Shown here: positions 44,956 to 55,936 of the stretch, piece after piece | Numbering within the stretch: the first letter of the stretch is position 1 | Layout: each line of letters starts with the position of its first letter | Assembly (NCBI RefSeq): GCF_042186555.1 | Contig: NC_133334.1 | Coordinates: 210,442,832-210,506,831 of the forward strand | Direction of reading: 5' to 3' | Source of the DNA: Aquarana catesbeiana | Lineage: Eukaryota; Chordata; Amphibia; Anura; Ranidae | DNA length: 64,000 nt | The notes under the pieces: model-generated | The model's input: the letters and a program-made list of their open reading frames with translations, nothing else | What the model was told of the DNA's origin: nothing | Databases searched by the model: none | Translations under genes and position numbers: made by a program

Positions 44956-46489
44956 CAGTATCACACAAAAGTGAGTGCACCCCTCACATTTTTGTAAATA
45001 TTTTATTATAACTTTTCATGTTACAACACTGAAGAAATTACACTTTGCTACAATGTAAAGTAGTCAGTGTACAGCTTGTATAACAGTGTAAATTTGCTGT
45101 CCCCTCAAAATAACTCAACACACAGCCATTCATTTCTAAACCACTGGCAACAAAAGTGAGTACACCCCTAAGTGAAAAAGTCCAAATTGGGCCCAATTAG
45201 CCATTGTCCCTCCCTGGTGTCATGTGACTTGTTAGTGTTACAAGGTCTCAGGTGTGAATGGGGAGCAGGTGTATTAAATTTAGTGTTATCGCTCTCACTC
45301 TCTCATACTGGTCACTCAAAGTTCAACATGGCACCTCATGGCAAAGAAGTCTCTGAAGCTCTGAAAAAAGAACTGTTGCTCTACATAAAGATGGCCTAGG
45401 CTATAAGAAGATCCCAGGGCCCTGAAACTGAGCTGCAGAATGGTGGCCAAGATCATACAGCGGTTTAACAGGACAGGTTCCACTCAAAACAGGCCTCGTC
45501 ATGGTTGACCAAAGAAGTTGAGTGCACGTGCTCAGCATCATATCCAGAGGTTGTCTTTGGAAAATAGACGTATCCGTGCTGCCAGCATTGCTGCAGAGGT
45601 TGAAGGGGTGGGGAATCAGCCTGTCAGTGCTCAGACCATATGCTGCACCCTGCATCAAATTAGTCTGCTTGGCTGTTGTCCCAGAAGGAAGCTTCTTCTA
45701 AAAATGATGCACAAGAAAGCCCACAAACAGTTTGCTGAAGAGAAGCAGACTAAGGACATGGATTACTGGAACCATGTCCTGTGGTCTGATGAGACCAAGA
45801 TAAACCTATTTGGTTCAGATGGTGTCAAGCGTGTGTGGCGGCAACCAGGTGAGGAGTACAAAGACAAGTGTGTCTTGCCTACAGTCAAGCATGGTGGTGG
45901 GAGTGTCATGATCTGGGGAGCATGTGTGCATGTGTGCTGCCGGCACTGGGGAGCTACAGTTCATTGAGGGAACTATGAATGCCAACATGTACTGCGACAT
46001 ACTGAAGCAGAGCATGATCCCCTCCCTTTGGAGACTGGGCCGCAGGCCTGTATTCCAACATGATAACGACCCCAAACACACCTCCAAGACGACCACTGCC
46101 TTGCTAAAGAAGCTGAGGTTAAAGGTGATGGACTGGCCAAGCATGTCTCCAGATGGAAGGTGGAGGAGCGCAAGGTCTCTAACATCCACTAGCTCTGTGA
46201 TGTCATCATGGAGGAGTGGAAGAGGACTCCAGTGGCAACCTGTGAAGCTCTGGTGAACTCCATGCCCAAGCAGGGGCGGATCCAGAGTCTAGTCTCGGGA
46301 GGGGCACTGCCGGAAAATACGTTTTTTGGGGGGGAATTTATCAGGGAAATGGCTGGTGTTGGCGCTTCAATCATCACAGCACCATGGTTGTTATGGTGTC
46401 AGGATGATTGAAGCGCATTTTTTCTATTATTACATTGTTATAAAAAATGAAATAGTTCAACTCACCATAATGCAGAATCAGTGGGAGCC

Positions 46490-47160
46490 CCAAGCGTGTC
46501 ACTTGCCACGTTGCCTGCCACCAGATGCGGATTGTCACTTGACACTTCACCTGCCACACGTTGCAGATTGTCACTTGCCATGTCACCTGCCCCCAGATGT
46601 GGATTGTCACTTTCCTGCTACAATTGTCACTTGCCACATCGCCTGCCACCAGATGCAGATTGTCACCTTGCCACGTCACCTGCCACACATTGCGGATTGT
46701 CACTTGCCACATCTCCTGTCACACATTGCAGATTGTCACTTTCCATGTCACCTGCCCCCAGATGCAGATTGTCACTTGCCTGCTACAATTGTCACTTGCC
46801 ACATCACCTGCCACCAGATGCGGTTTGTCACTTGCCACGTCACCTGCCACCAGATGCGGATTGTCACTTGCCACGTCACCTTGCCACCAGATGCGGATTG
46901 TCACGTCGCCTGCCACACATTGCGGATTGTCACTTGCCACGTCGCCTGCCACCAGATGAAGATTGTCACTTGCCACGTCACCTGCCACCAGATGCGGATT
47001 GTCACTTGCCACGTCACCTTGCCACCAGATGCGGATTGTCACATCACATGCCACACATTGCGGATTGTCACTTGCCATGTCGCCTGCCACCAGTTGCAGA
47101 TTGTCACTTGCCACATCATCTGCCACACGTTGGGGATTGTCACTTGCCTGCTACAGCTAC
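46490..47160 (+). repeat. Minisatellite, 36-bp unit
   Basis: About nineteen units of TTGCCACGTCACCTGCCACC followed by AGATGCGGATTGTCAC, with variants in which the second half reads ACATTGCGG. A few units carry a CTGCTACAA insert. The 322- and 249-codon ORFs across it are repeat readings. Confidence 0.95.
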
Positions 47161-47425
47161 AATTGTCACTTTCTTTTTCCCAGAGGGTGAGGCAGCAGAT
47201 TACCAGTCAGGCAGCAGAGAGATTATGTAATCTCTCTGCTGCCCGTAGCTACCTGCACGAGGGCGGAACTGCAGGGATGCAGGGCGGGCGGTGAGAGATG
47301 ATGTCATCTCTCTGCTCCCCCGCCCGCCGGCTCCCTGATTGGCCAGCAGCCCGGCCGCTCTCTAAATGTCACCAGCGGCCAGCCCGGCCATCCGCTCTCA
47401 TCCGCCCACCCCACTGTCAGGCTTA

Positions 47426-47556
47426 GACTGTCACCAGCCCCCCCCGGCCGTCCGCTCTCTCACCCGCCCACTGTCAGTGACTGACAGTGGGCGGGTGAGA
47501 GAGCGGACGGACGGGGGGGCTGGTGATAGTCTGAGACTGACAGTCAGTCTCAGACT
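47426..47556. repeat. GC-rich double palindrome
   Basis: A long palindrome centred near 47479 has arms of about 50 bp sharing CACCCGCCCACTGTCAGT and its complement. It is followed by a perfect 14-bp-arm palindrome at 47528-47556 with a 1-bp centre. Both are inside the hAT element. Confidence 0.88.
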
Positions 47557-47967
47557 GTCACCCGCCCGGCCGTCCGCTCTCTCTCTCCTGCGGACCCAGC
47601 TGCCTGCCCTCTCCCCAGCATTCTCGGAGGGGGCAATTGACCCGTTGCCCCCCCCCTGGATCCGCCCCTGTGCCCAAGAGGGTTAAGGCAGTGCTGGAAA
47701 ATAATGATGGCCACACAAAATATTGACACTCTGGGCCCTATTTGGACATTTTCACTTAGGGGTGTACTCACTTTTGTTGCCAGTGGTTTAGACATTTATG
47801 GCTGTGTGTTGAGTTATTTTGAGGGGACAGATAATTTACACTGTTATACAAGCTGTACACTCACTACTTTACATTGTAGCAAAGTGTAATTTCTTCAGTG
47901 TGTCACATGAAAAGATATAAAATATTTACAAAAATGTGAGAGGTGTACTCACTTTTGTGTGATACTG

Positions 47968-49019
<1,052 letters not shown>

Positions 49020-49029
49020 TTTAAAAGAA

Positions 49030-49225
49030 AAAAAAATAGATCCCCTCCCCTCCAAATTCATACCAGACAGAACACAAAAAACCTAAAGTCATGGGGTCCC
49101 CCCCAAATTCTATACCAGAGCCTCTGAGTGTGTTATGGATCTTAAGAAGGAACCCCGTGCGAACATGAACCCCCCCCCCCAACCATATCCGGCCACATGC
49201 CTCCAACATGGGAAGATACCTTGAT
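49030..49225 (+). mobile_element. Fragment of the foldback hAT-like family
   Basis: Matches the interior of the elements at 15080 and 17214: GGGGTCCCCCCCAAATTC, ATACCAGA, GGATCTTAAG, GGAACCCCGTGCG and GGCCACATGCC(T/C)(C)CAACAT in the same order. Termini absent. Confidence 0.65.
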
Positions 49226-49320
49226 CACCTAAAAATGTTTACCAACAGAACTAGGAAGCCAAGAATCGTACAGATGCTTCACTTCATAAGTAGGTGAAGG
49301 GCATCTCCCTGGCATGTTAT

Positions 49321-49748
49321 TTAAAGTGGATCCAAAGGCTTAAGGATTTTTAATGCATTCTCTGCATTAAGGTAACAAAAACCTCTGTGCCCCAGGATCC
49401 CCCCCCCCCCAAAACTTACGTGGGCCTGATCTCAATCCAGCACTGTGCCCAAGAGTAGTGGCTCTCTTAGCTCTCTTCCTTCTCACAGGGCAGATTGATA
49501 GCAGTGGGAGCTATTGGCTCCTGCTGCTGTCAATTAAATCCTGTGATAAAGGAGTAGGGGCAGGGCCAAGCTGTGCTGTCAGTGACCATACACAGACTAA
49601 TGGGGGCACTCGTTGAAGAGATGGAGCCAGGATTACTGGTGAGGGACCCCAGAAGAGGAGGATCAGGGCTGTTCTGTGCAGTGGTTTGTAAGTATGTAAG
49701 TATGACATGTTTAATATTCTTTTTTTAAAAGGTTTACAACCATTTTAA
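49321..49748. mobile_element. TTAA-flanked MITE
   Basis: Left end TTAAAGTGGATCCAAAGGC and right end GGTTTACAACCATTTTAA are inverted repeats with several differences; both carry TTAA. Non-coding interior of 428 bp. Terminal similarity to the 6018-6676 element. Confidence 0.65.
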
Positions 49749-50085
49749 AGTAGAATTTCAGGTATACTGTCATCTTAAATAATTTGTTTGGGCCACAGTG
49801 GCCCAAATGAATTTTTTCCATGCCAAAATCTATCTAGTCACTTAGGCTGGGGCTGTAATAGCATTAGCTACATACAGTAACAAGCATTGTATGTCTGCAA
49901 CAGTATGAGACACTTACTCTCTGCTACAAGAAATAGATCAAGTTAGTGTTAGCGCATCCCTGCCGTTCAGCAGACATTTTATGTTTTTATCCATAAATAC
50001 ATGGCTCTCACTTGGCTGATGTGGTGATCATGACATCATACACCTGTCCCTCCACCTTAGCCAATGAGAGGAAGCCTTGTATTAA
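49749..50085. other. No recognised feature
   Basis: No coding or repeat structure seen between the MITE and the SINE. Confidence 0.4.
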
Positions 50086-50086
50086 T

Positions 50087-50388
50087 TGCAGCACAGTGAT
50101 GTAGTGGATAGCACTTTCACCTAGCAGTAAGAAGGGTTGCTGGTTCGAATTCCAACCACGACACTACCTGCCTGGAGTTTGCATGTGCTCCCTGTGCCTG
50201 CATGGGTTTCCTTCCACACTCCAAAGACATGCTGGTAAGTTAATTGGATACTGTCTAAATTGTCCCTAGTATGTATGAATGTGAGTTAGGGACCCTTAGA
50301 TTGTAAGCTCCTTGAGGGTAGGGACAATGTATATGTAAAGTGCTGTGTAAATTGATGGTGCTATATAAGTACCTGAAATAAAGAAATA
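50087..50388 (+). mobile_element. tRNA-derived SINE
   Basis: The head has pol III promoter elements: an A-box-like TAGTGGATAGC and a B box GGTTCGAATTCC at 50142-50153. The body contains CCTGGAGTTTGCATGT, AAAGACATGCTGGTAAGTTA and AGATTGTAAGCTCCTTGAGG, phrases common in vertebrate tRNA SINEs. The tail ends AAATAAAGAAATAA. Flanks TTAATTG and ATAATTG may be a partial target duplication. The tRNA part is diverged, so this is not a functional tRNA gene. Confidence 0.85.
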
Positions 50389-51028
50389 ATTGATACAAAT
50401 CCAAAGTTTTTCCTAAATGGCAGGAATTCTCTAAGACTGACTCAATTTGTTCCCAGTAGCAGAGAGGAAGTGTTTTATACTGCTGCCGGTAATGCTACTA
50501 CAGTCGAATACAGCAGCCCCAGTGACCAGACTGTTCTGGCATTAAATAATTTAGCATTCTTAGTATTTTACTTTAGTTATTAATAAAACCACTGCTTCCT
50601 GCCCAACAGAATTTTTAAAAATAGTTTATTTCCTCAGGACAGTGCCCAGCTATTCATGCAATTTGTTTGAGATTCCCTTGTTTATTAGCTCAAAAATCTA
50701 CCATTACTGTTCCCTAACATTCATCTACCATTGACTTTAATGGGGTTCATCTTCAATAGCATTTGGGGAACCCGCCCAGAGCTGAAGCCAGGTACGTTTG
50801 ACTCATCCATTATCCTTATGAACAGCTCTGTACCTCATACCTGGACACCCTGGACCTGCCTTAAATGTGACCTGCAAGCAATAGGCTTTACGTGTGGAAT
50901 TTTCCAGATTTATGTGTGCTGTGTTAGTTCAGACCACTTCCTAGGTCCAAAGCCTTGGCACAGTAGGTCATGTAGGTCGAGCCCCAGGAGCTACTTCATT
51001 GTATTAGAAACATTGGGGACCATTATTA
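50389..51028. other. No recognised feature
   Basis: Non-coding. The ORF at 50731-51072 has no domain that I recognise. Confidence 0.4.
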
Positions 51029-51303
51029 CCCCTTTTTTCCATTGGTCATCACGAAAAAGGTCAAAATGCTAAGATGAGTTGAGTACTGCATTGAGTACTG
51101 CATTACTAGCTGGAGTGTTCCATGTTCAAACTCTACTGTCTTTTCCTGCCATTCCACATGGGATATCACTATTACTACCCCTTTTCTCTACTGGTCTTCA
51201 CGAGAAAGGTTAAAACAGGAGGAGTTGAGTGCTGTGTTACTAGCGGAAGTGTTCCATGTGCAAACTCTGTTCTCTTTTCCTGCCATTCCATATGAGGTAG
51301 CAC
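51029..51303 (+). repeat. Tandem duplication, about 149-bp unit
   Basis: Two imperfect copies (51029-51177 and about 51178-51303). Shared blocks are the CCCCTTTT start, CTTTTCCTGCCATTCCA, GTGTTCCATGT and TTACTAGC(T/G)G. The second copy is shorter and has lost about 24 bp. Confidence 0.75.
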
Positions 51304-51456
51304 CTTCAGTCCATTACTACTAATCACAAGAGACACTTGGTTTTACCTCAGCTAGTTATTGCTGCTCCCTACAGTGACCTACTCACATCCGGCCATCTGA
51401 ATTTCAATTGATTCCTGCAGTCAGTTTAAATGCACTCAAGGTTTTTACCTTGTATT

Positions 51457-51981
51457 TAGTGGCAACTGGTGCTCCATTTTTTGGGGGGTGGCAAACAAAC
51501 CACCCACTCTCCCGCCAGCTCGCCAGCCCTGCTCCCCTGCCAGCCCCGCCCACCAGCCCCGCTCACCAGCCCTACTCGCCTGCCCGATCACAAGCCTGCT
51601 CACAAGCCGACAGCCCTGCACTTACCCTATTCAGGTCGCGGGCGGCTTCCCCGGCTTCTCCTCCCGGGCCAAACCAGTCACTTCTCCTCCAGGCCAATTC
51701 GATCTTAGGACTCATTTCCTGTCCTGATTGCCTGGAAGGAGAAGCAGGAAGACAATAGCGAATGTAGATTCTCTAATGTCATAAGTGAATGGGCTCGTGG
51801 CGCAGAGCCCAACGTTTTTGAAGCCAATTTGAGCTCCCAGCTCTAATCATGTGCTTCACAAAAAAAAAAAAAAAATCTCGTAAAACTCTATGCATCCAGC
51901 ACCACGCACGGAGATTAGGGACCGGGGCATAGAGATTAGGGGGGCAGCGCCCCTGCACCCCTTATCGATGGGCCGCCATCG
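51457..51981 (+). mobile_element. hAT-type MITE
   Basis: The 8-bp duplication CTTGTATT lies at 51449-51456 and 51982-51989. Ends TAGTGGCAACTGGTGCTCC and GATGGGCCGCCATCG are hAT-like inverted repeats. Non-coding interior with CCAGCCC repeats. A second copy in the opposite orientation is at 60653-61299. Confidence 0.88.
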
Positions 51982-51989
51982 CTTGTATT

Positions 51990-52924
51990 AGAGTTAAAGT
52001 GTTCCCATTTAAGGTGTAATGGATTTCACTGCAGTTATGCAGGATTTTATGGTCCAAATTGGAGTTTTAATTGCTGACTGCAGAGGACATTAGCATACCT
52101 CAACGCCTTCCCCTGCAGAATCATTATTTCATCTACCTACAGGCTTAGTGTCCCCTGAGCCTTTCGACTGGGGTGGGTTTATCTGAAAAGAGTCTAAAAA
52201 CTCATTGGCAGATGAGTTTATCCCTGAGGAGTTGTGGGCAGTTGTGGGCAGCCACCATAACTCCCAAGCTTAGAGAGACCAATTCCGCTCCTATTGAAGG
52301 GCTGTGTGCAAACTTAAAGATGGAGGTGTGGCCTGTAGCTTCTGCTAGTGCTGTCACCAGTCCAGGATTCCTTAGAGGCCCTGCCACACTTATCCCTAAC
52401 GCAGATACTAGGTTGCCCCCAGGACTGCACAATGCTATAGTGCTTGGCTACCACACCAAAGCATGCACAAACTGAGCAAAGCAGACAAGTACTTGCAGTT
52501 GGCAGACTGGAAAGGGTCAGAATAGTCAGGGTCAAAATCCAAAGTAAAAAAGCAGGCAGAGTTCAGAGAATAGTCTATATCTGATCCAAGGTTGTCAACA
52601 AGGAAATCCAATCTAGCAGAGTAAGGAAGACAAACAGGGTGCTTCAAACTTATATAACAAATGCAATATCAAAAGCATGAGATTGCAGGCTTAGCTGGAT
52701 TAAATCAGGTTTGGTCTCCACCCAGAGACTGACCACATCAATCACCTTGCAGGTGGACAGGCAGAGAGAATGTATCACAACCAAAACCAGGATGCTGGAA
52801 TGAGACCAGCAGCTGTGAAGGATCAGGAGCACTACACACTCCTGCCCTAAGACTAATAAAACTATTTGCATGCACACAGTATTTTCAAACATTATGTAAT
52901 ACTGAAAAACATTTTACCAGATTC
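51990..52924. other. No recognised feature
   Basis: Non-coding. The GGGTCAGAATAGTCAGGGTC region near 52515 loosely resembles the 4600-4950 sequence, so both may hold pieces of one repeat family. Not resolved. Confidence 0.35.
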
Positions 52925-54350
52925 TCCAAAACCTTGTTTTTCCTGGTAGGCCTTGCATTGCAACTTGCGATGGCCATGATGTTAGTCTGTCAAACATTTT
53001 GGACTATACTCATGACAAAAGATCCCACTTTACTCCAACTAATCCACTATTTGTAAAATGCTGACAGCCCTACACTGCTGTACAGATGGGTTAGTGGATA
53101 TCTCCAATCCTATTTTCTGTATGAGTCTCCTAACCCTAACCCTGAATATGCAAAGAACTTCTGGTTGAAATGCTCAGCTGCGGGGCAGACATGTAAATTG
53201 CTGCTCAGGCTGTTTGAGGGTGAATACCTATTTAAAGCTGCTTTGGACACCGTCATCAAGGATTTTACTGGTGGTAAGAGTACTCATCTACCCCAGCATA
53301 GGGTACATATAGGACTCTGAGGGAAAAAGGGTTCCTTTTGTATTTCCCTGGCTTTGGCCCCACCATTCGGCGTCTTCTGTCAATCAGTTTTTTTTAAGGT
53401 TTTATCCCCCTGTGCTTGCCTTGTTATGCTCCCAGGGCTTCTCTTTGGGATACCTACTGTTGAGGGAACAGTTGGCACAGGTCCTGACCAACAATGTGGC
53501 ACAGACAATTCAGATCTAGAAGGGGTTCAGTTGGATGCTGAATCTACAGAAGTCTACGTTAGAGCTGACTCATCGCTACAAGTATGAGTGTCTTATTCTG
53601 GACAAGCCTTAAGCCTTATTTTTTTATCACAAGAAAAAATAGAAACTCTTTGCTCTCAGACTCAGACTCTTCTTTTTTTATTTTAGATTTTATTTATGAA
53701 ATCTTTCTCTTTTTTACATTATACACACATAAAGAAAAAAACAACAAAACAAAATAACCACCCAACTCACCCAAAAAAAGAGGGGGGCATAGCCTTCATC
53801 AGAGTACCGTGATCAACAAATAATCCCTATCAGAAAATGTGGGATACATACTGTACATTTTATCCACTGCAACCATATTGCATCACACTTCAAACATCAG
53901 ACTCTTCAGTACTAAATTCAACCCACTCTTGACTTCTACATGAGTGTCATGGGCCTGATGGTGGCCTCATTTGAGGCAGTCCTGCTTGCTCAGTTTTACT
54001 TCAGATGTCCACAACTATCAAGGGTCAGATGTCAGTGCCTGTAATCTTAATGTAGAGACCACAAGATACTCATTCTTTGATTAAGACTTTCATACAAGAT
54101 GATTATCATGTGGCTCCCCCTGTGTGCCCATCTGTGTCTCCATGGGATTTGAGTGTTGTTCTCTCAGTTTCAAAACAAATGCTAATCCTATCAGAGATAT
54201 TCCCCTTTCCACACTCACTCACAAGGTTGTGTTTCTTGTTGCCATCACCTCTGTGAGAAATGTGTCTGGTGGCTTTGTGTTGTAAAGAACTTCTTATGAT
54301 CTTACACAAGGACAAGGTGGTAAAAAAGCTCATCTTCACCTAATGATACA
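52925..54350 (+). pseudogene. Old DIRS-type retrotransposon relic
   Basis: Pieces of a DIRS element are readable across frames. Near 53150-53285 a gag stretch reads NFWLKC...FEGEYLF...LDTVIKDFTGGKSTHL, which parallels WLKPW...FDGENLF...LDTAISKVTGGKSGL in the better copy at 57045-57180. Near 53950 GLMVASFEAVLLAQF is the RT-RNase H connection typical of DIRS. Near 54145-54320 SPWDLSVVLS and LHKDKVV resemble the recombinase region. A LINE tail is inserted at 53674-53896. Its wording differs from the DIRS element downstream, so it is probably another lineage and clearly older. Confidence 0.7.
53674..53896 (-). mobile_element. Short LINE tail on the minus strand
   Basis: The insert lies between 11-bp duplications TCAGACTCTTC (53663-53673 and 53897-53907) and starts with a T run, i.e. 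a poly(A) tail on the minus strand. The 223-bp remainder is 3' UTR-like and AT-rich. The family is not identified. Confidence 0.75.
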
Positions 54351-54714
54351 ACCCTTTTCCTCCTGGCTTCTCCCCCTTCCTCTCTTGCCTTTCTTTCTTG
54401 CCTAGGCGAGAATGACGTAATGCCCCACACTGCCTCCTTGGATGTCCACATCACACATTCCAGGAGGCAATTTTACTGACAAGCTCATGCGTGTCACAGG
54501 TATCAAGGTCCCAGATACCAGTGCTGTATGTGTCTCCCCAGTTTTCTTAAGACCTGGCATAGATCTTTGACACTTGTGTGCACACACACAAGATACTCAA
54601 CGATAGTGGCATGATTGAAAGGGGGGGGGAGGATATCATGGGCTAAGTTACGCTTTAATGCCTCATTCTTTTCCAAGGTGGCTTCAGCCTCTCACATTAA
54701 ATAGGACATTAGGG
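54351..54714. other. Possible further DIRS relic
   Basis: No clear motif. Order and spacing suggest remains of the recombinase end of the relic, but the match is too weak to call. Confidence 0.3.
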
Positions 54715-54900
54715 GTTATTTATGAAAGGCAAATACACTTTGCACTACAAGTGCAAACTACAAGTGCAAAGTGCACTTGGAAGTAGATCCGAGGGGGACA
54801 TGCAAGGCAAATAAAAAAACAGCATTTTAGCTTGCACATGATTGGATAATCAAATCAGCTGAGCTTCCCCTCATTTCAGATCTACCCATCAGATTTACCC
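54715..54900. mobile_element. Diverged relative of the 41786 MITE
   Basis: GGTTATTTATGAAAGGCAAATACACT and the later GCTTGCACATGATTGGAT phrase (given by position, 54713-54850) parallel GATTTACTAAAGGCAAATAG and the ATGTGATTGGGTATTC block of the element at 41786. The right terminus is not recognisable. Confidence 0.45.
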
Positions 54901-55011
54901 CTGAAAGTGAACCAGCTTCTCATTCAACAATTTCTTGATAAATTAGACAAATCATCATTCATGCTTATGGTCTTGGAGAGGTGTTAAACCCAAAAGCAAA
55001 ACTGTATTTTC

Positions 55012-55117
55012 CTGTCGCATCATGGCAGCATACACGTTGGGTTGTGACTCCGCCCCCACATCCTGATAGGACCACATAGCTATAAATTAATGAGTAGACA
55101 CCCATCCCAGTATTCTC
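55012..55117 (+). repeat. DIRS left inverted terminal repeat
   Basis: Contains CATGGCAGCATACACGTTGG, GACTCCGCCCCCACA and GAGTAGACACCCATCCCAG, matching the right repeat at 60136-60286 in inverted form. The outer 30-40 bp of the right repeat are not matched here, so this end is shortened or diverged. Confidence 0.9.
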
Positions 55118-55288
55118 TTATTTTTCCTCACCTGTCAGGACTGCAACGCATCAGCCCCAGCCAGGTTCTAGCCTCTCCTGGGTGGAAGTCCTTCTTGTAC
55201 AGCCTCTAAACGAGCTAAATGGAAGGAGCCCCACTCTGGTGGTCTCAGGGGCACTCTCTCTTCTCACTCTGCTGTCTGACCATGATAT

Positions 55289-55403
55289 AAGCCTTAAACA
55301 GGCTTCATGTGCAGCAGCCCACATAAAGCCTTAAACAGGCTTGCTGGAGGAATGGCCAGGGAATCTTCGGTTTGGCCTCATGAAATAAGCCTTAAACAGG
55401 CTT
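55289..55403 (+). repeat. Three copies of a 17-bp hairpin motif in the DIRS leader
   Basis: AAGCCTTAAACAGGCTT occurs exactly at 55289-55305, 55326-55342 and 55387-55403. Each copy can fold (AAGCCT with AGGCTT, 5-nt loop). Spacing start to start is 37 and 61 bp. All three lie between the left repeat and the gag start. No role is known to me. Confidence 0.9.
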
Positions 55404-55936
55404 AGTTGTGTGCAGCGGTCTCCCCCCCCCCTTCCCTCTTCTTTTCCCCGTCCTACCAGCTGTTTCTGCCTGTCTGCTGGGCTCTGTTGTCCTCCATCCT
55501 GCCCTCCGTGGGTGCCGAGCGTCCTCGGCTTTCTCACGCATGTGCAGTGCGTCGTTTCGGGCGCTCCTATGCCTGTTCCAGCTTCCAAGATGGCGACGAG
55601 TGTCCCGCGGCACTACTGCTCATGCGCGAGCGTCCGACGCCGATGGCGGCAATTTTAAAAGCCCAGCATCAGCTGTGATTGCTGCTGCTGGATGACTGCA
55701 CTGAGACAGTTCGTTTCTCCCTGTAAGACGCTCTACAAAGGTATGTGGCTACCCTTTATTCAGCTATTAGCCTAGGAATCTTGCTCCCTCTGCATAGCTC
55801 TTCTTGTTTTACCTGCAGGTTTCCAGTCCACTCCTCACCATGGAGACCGCTGCCCCAGTAGATCACCGCCAGCCTAATAGGTAAGGGGGGGGAAGACAAG
55901 GGTAAGTAGTGAAGATCGAAAAAGAGAGCACTACTA

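Larger units (their letters stand above)
46271..47670. mobile_element. hAT-type element inside Tc1 copy B
   Basis: Flanked by the 8-bp duplication TGCCCAAG (46263-46270 and 47671-47678). Ends CAGGGGCGGATCCAG and CTGGATCCGCCCCTG are perfect inverted repeats. Interior: a 36-bp minisatellite, two AGAGAGAT-type palindromic blocks and GC-rich palindromes. No transposase. It interrupts the Tc1 gene, so it is younger than that copy. Confidence 0.94.
45327..47725 (+). pseudogene. Tc1 transposase B, broken
   Basis: MAPHGKEVSEALKK starts at 45327 and loses frame at about 45370. The DNA-binding part (SARAQHHIQRLSLENRRIRA, SAQTICCTLHQI) is readable at 45518-45670. The nuclease has YWNHVLWSDETKINLFG (first Asp), KHGGGSVMIWG and FQHDNDPKHTS (second Asp, near 46053). 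The segment with the third acidic residue, expected just after SMSPD near 46150, is deleted; the sequence jumps to a GRWRS reading in another frame. The C-terminal EEWKRTPVATCEALVNSMPK is interrupted at 46270 by the hAT insertion and resumes at 47679 (RVKAVLENN). Confidence 0.92.
44956..47967 (+). mobile_element. Tc1-type transposon B, split by a hAT element
   Basis: Left end CAGTATCACACAAAAGTGAG and right end CTCACTTTTGTGTGATACTG are perfect 20-bp inverted repeats, with TA outside on both sides. Longer inverted similarity extends through the ACATTGTAGCAAAGTGTAAT region. A 1.4-kb hAT element is inserted near the end of the transposase. Same family as copy A at 21772. Confidence 0.95.

Noticed and set aside
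46326..47294. ORFs of 322 and 249 codons in overlapping frames
   Set aside because: Open only because the 36-bp minisatellite unit is a multiple of three without stops. Several frames are open at once.
50087..50160. tRNA gene
   Set aside because: A and B boxes are present but the cloverleaf is not maintained and SINE body and tail follow. It is a SINE head.
53129..53144. Telomere-like CCTAACCCTAACCCTG
   Set aside because: Only about two and a half units inside a decayed DIRS relic; chance is sufficient.
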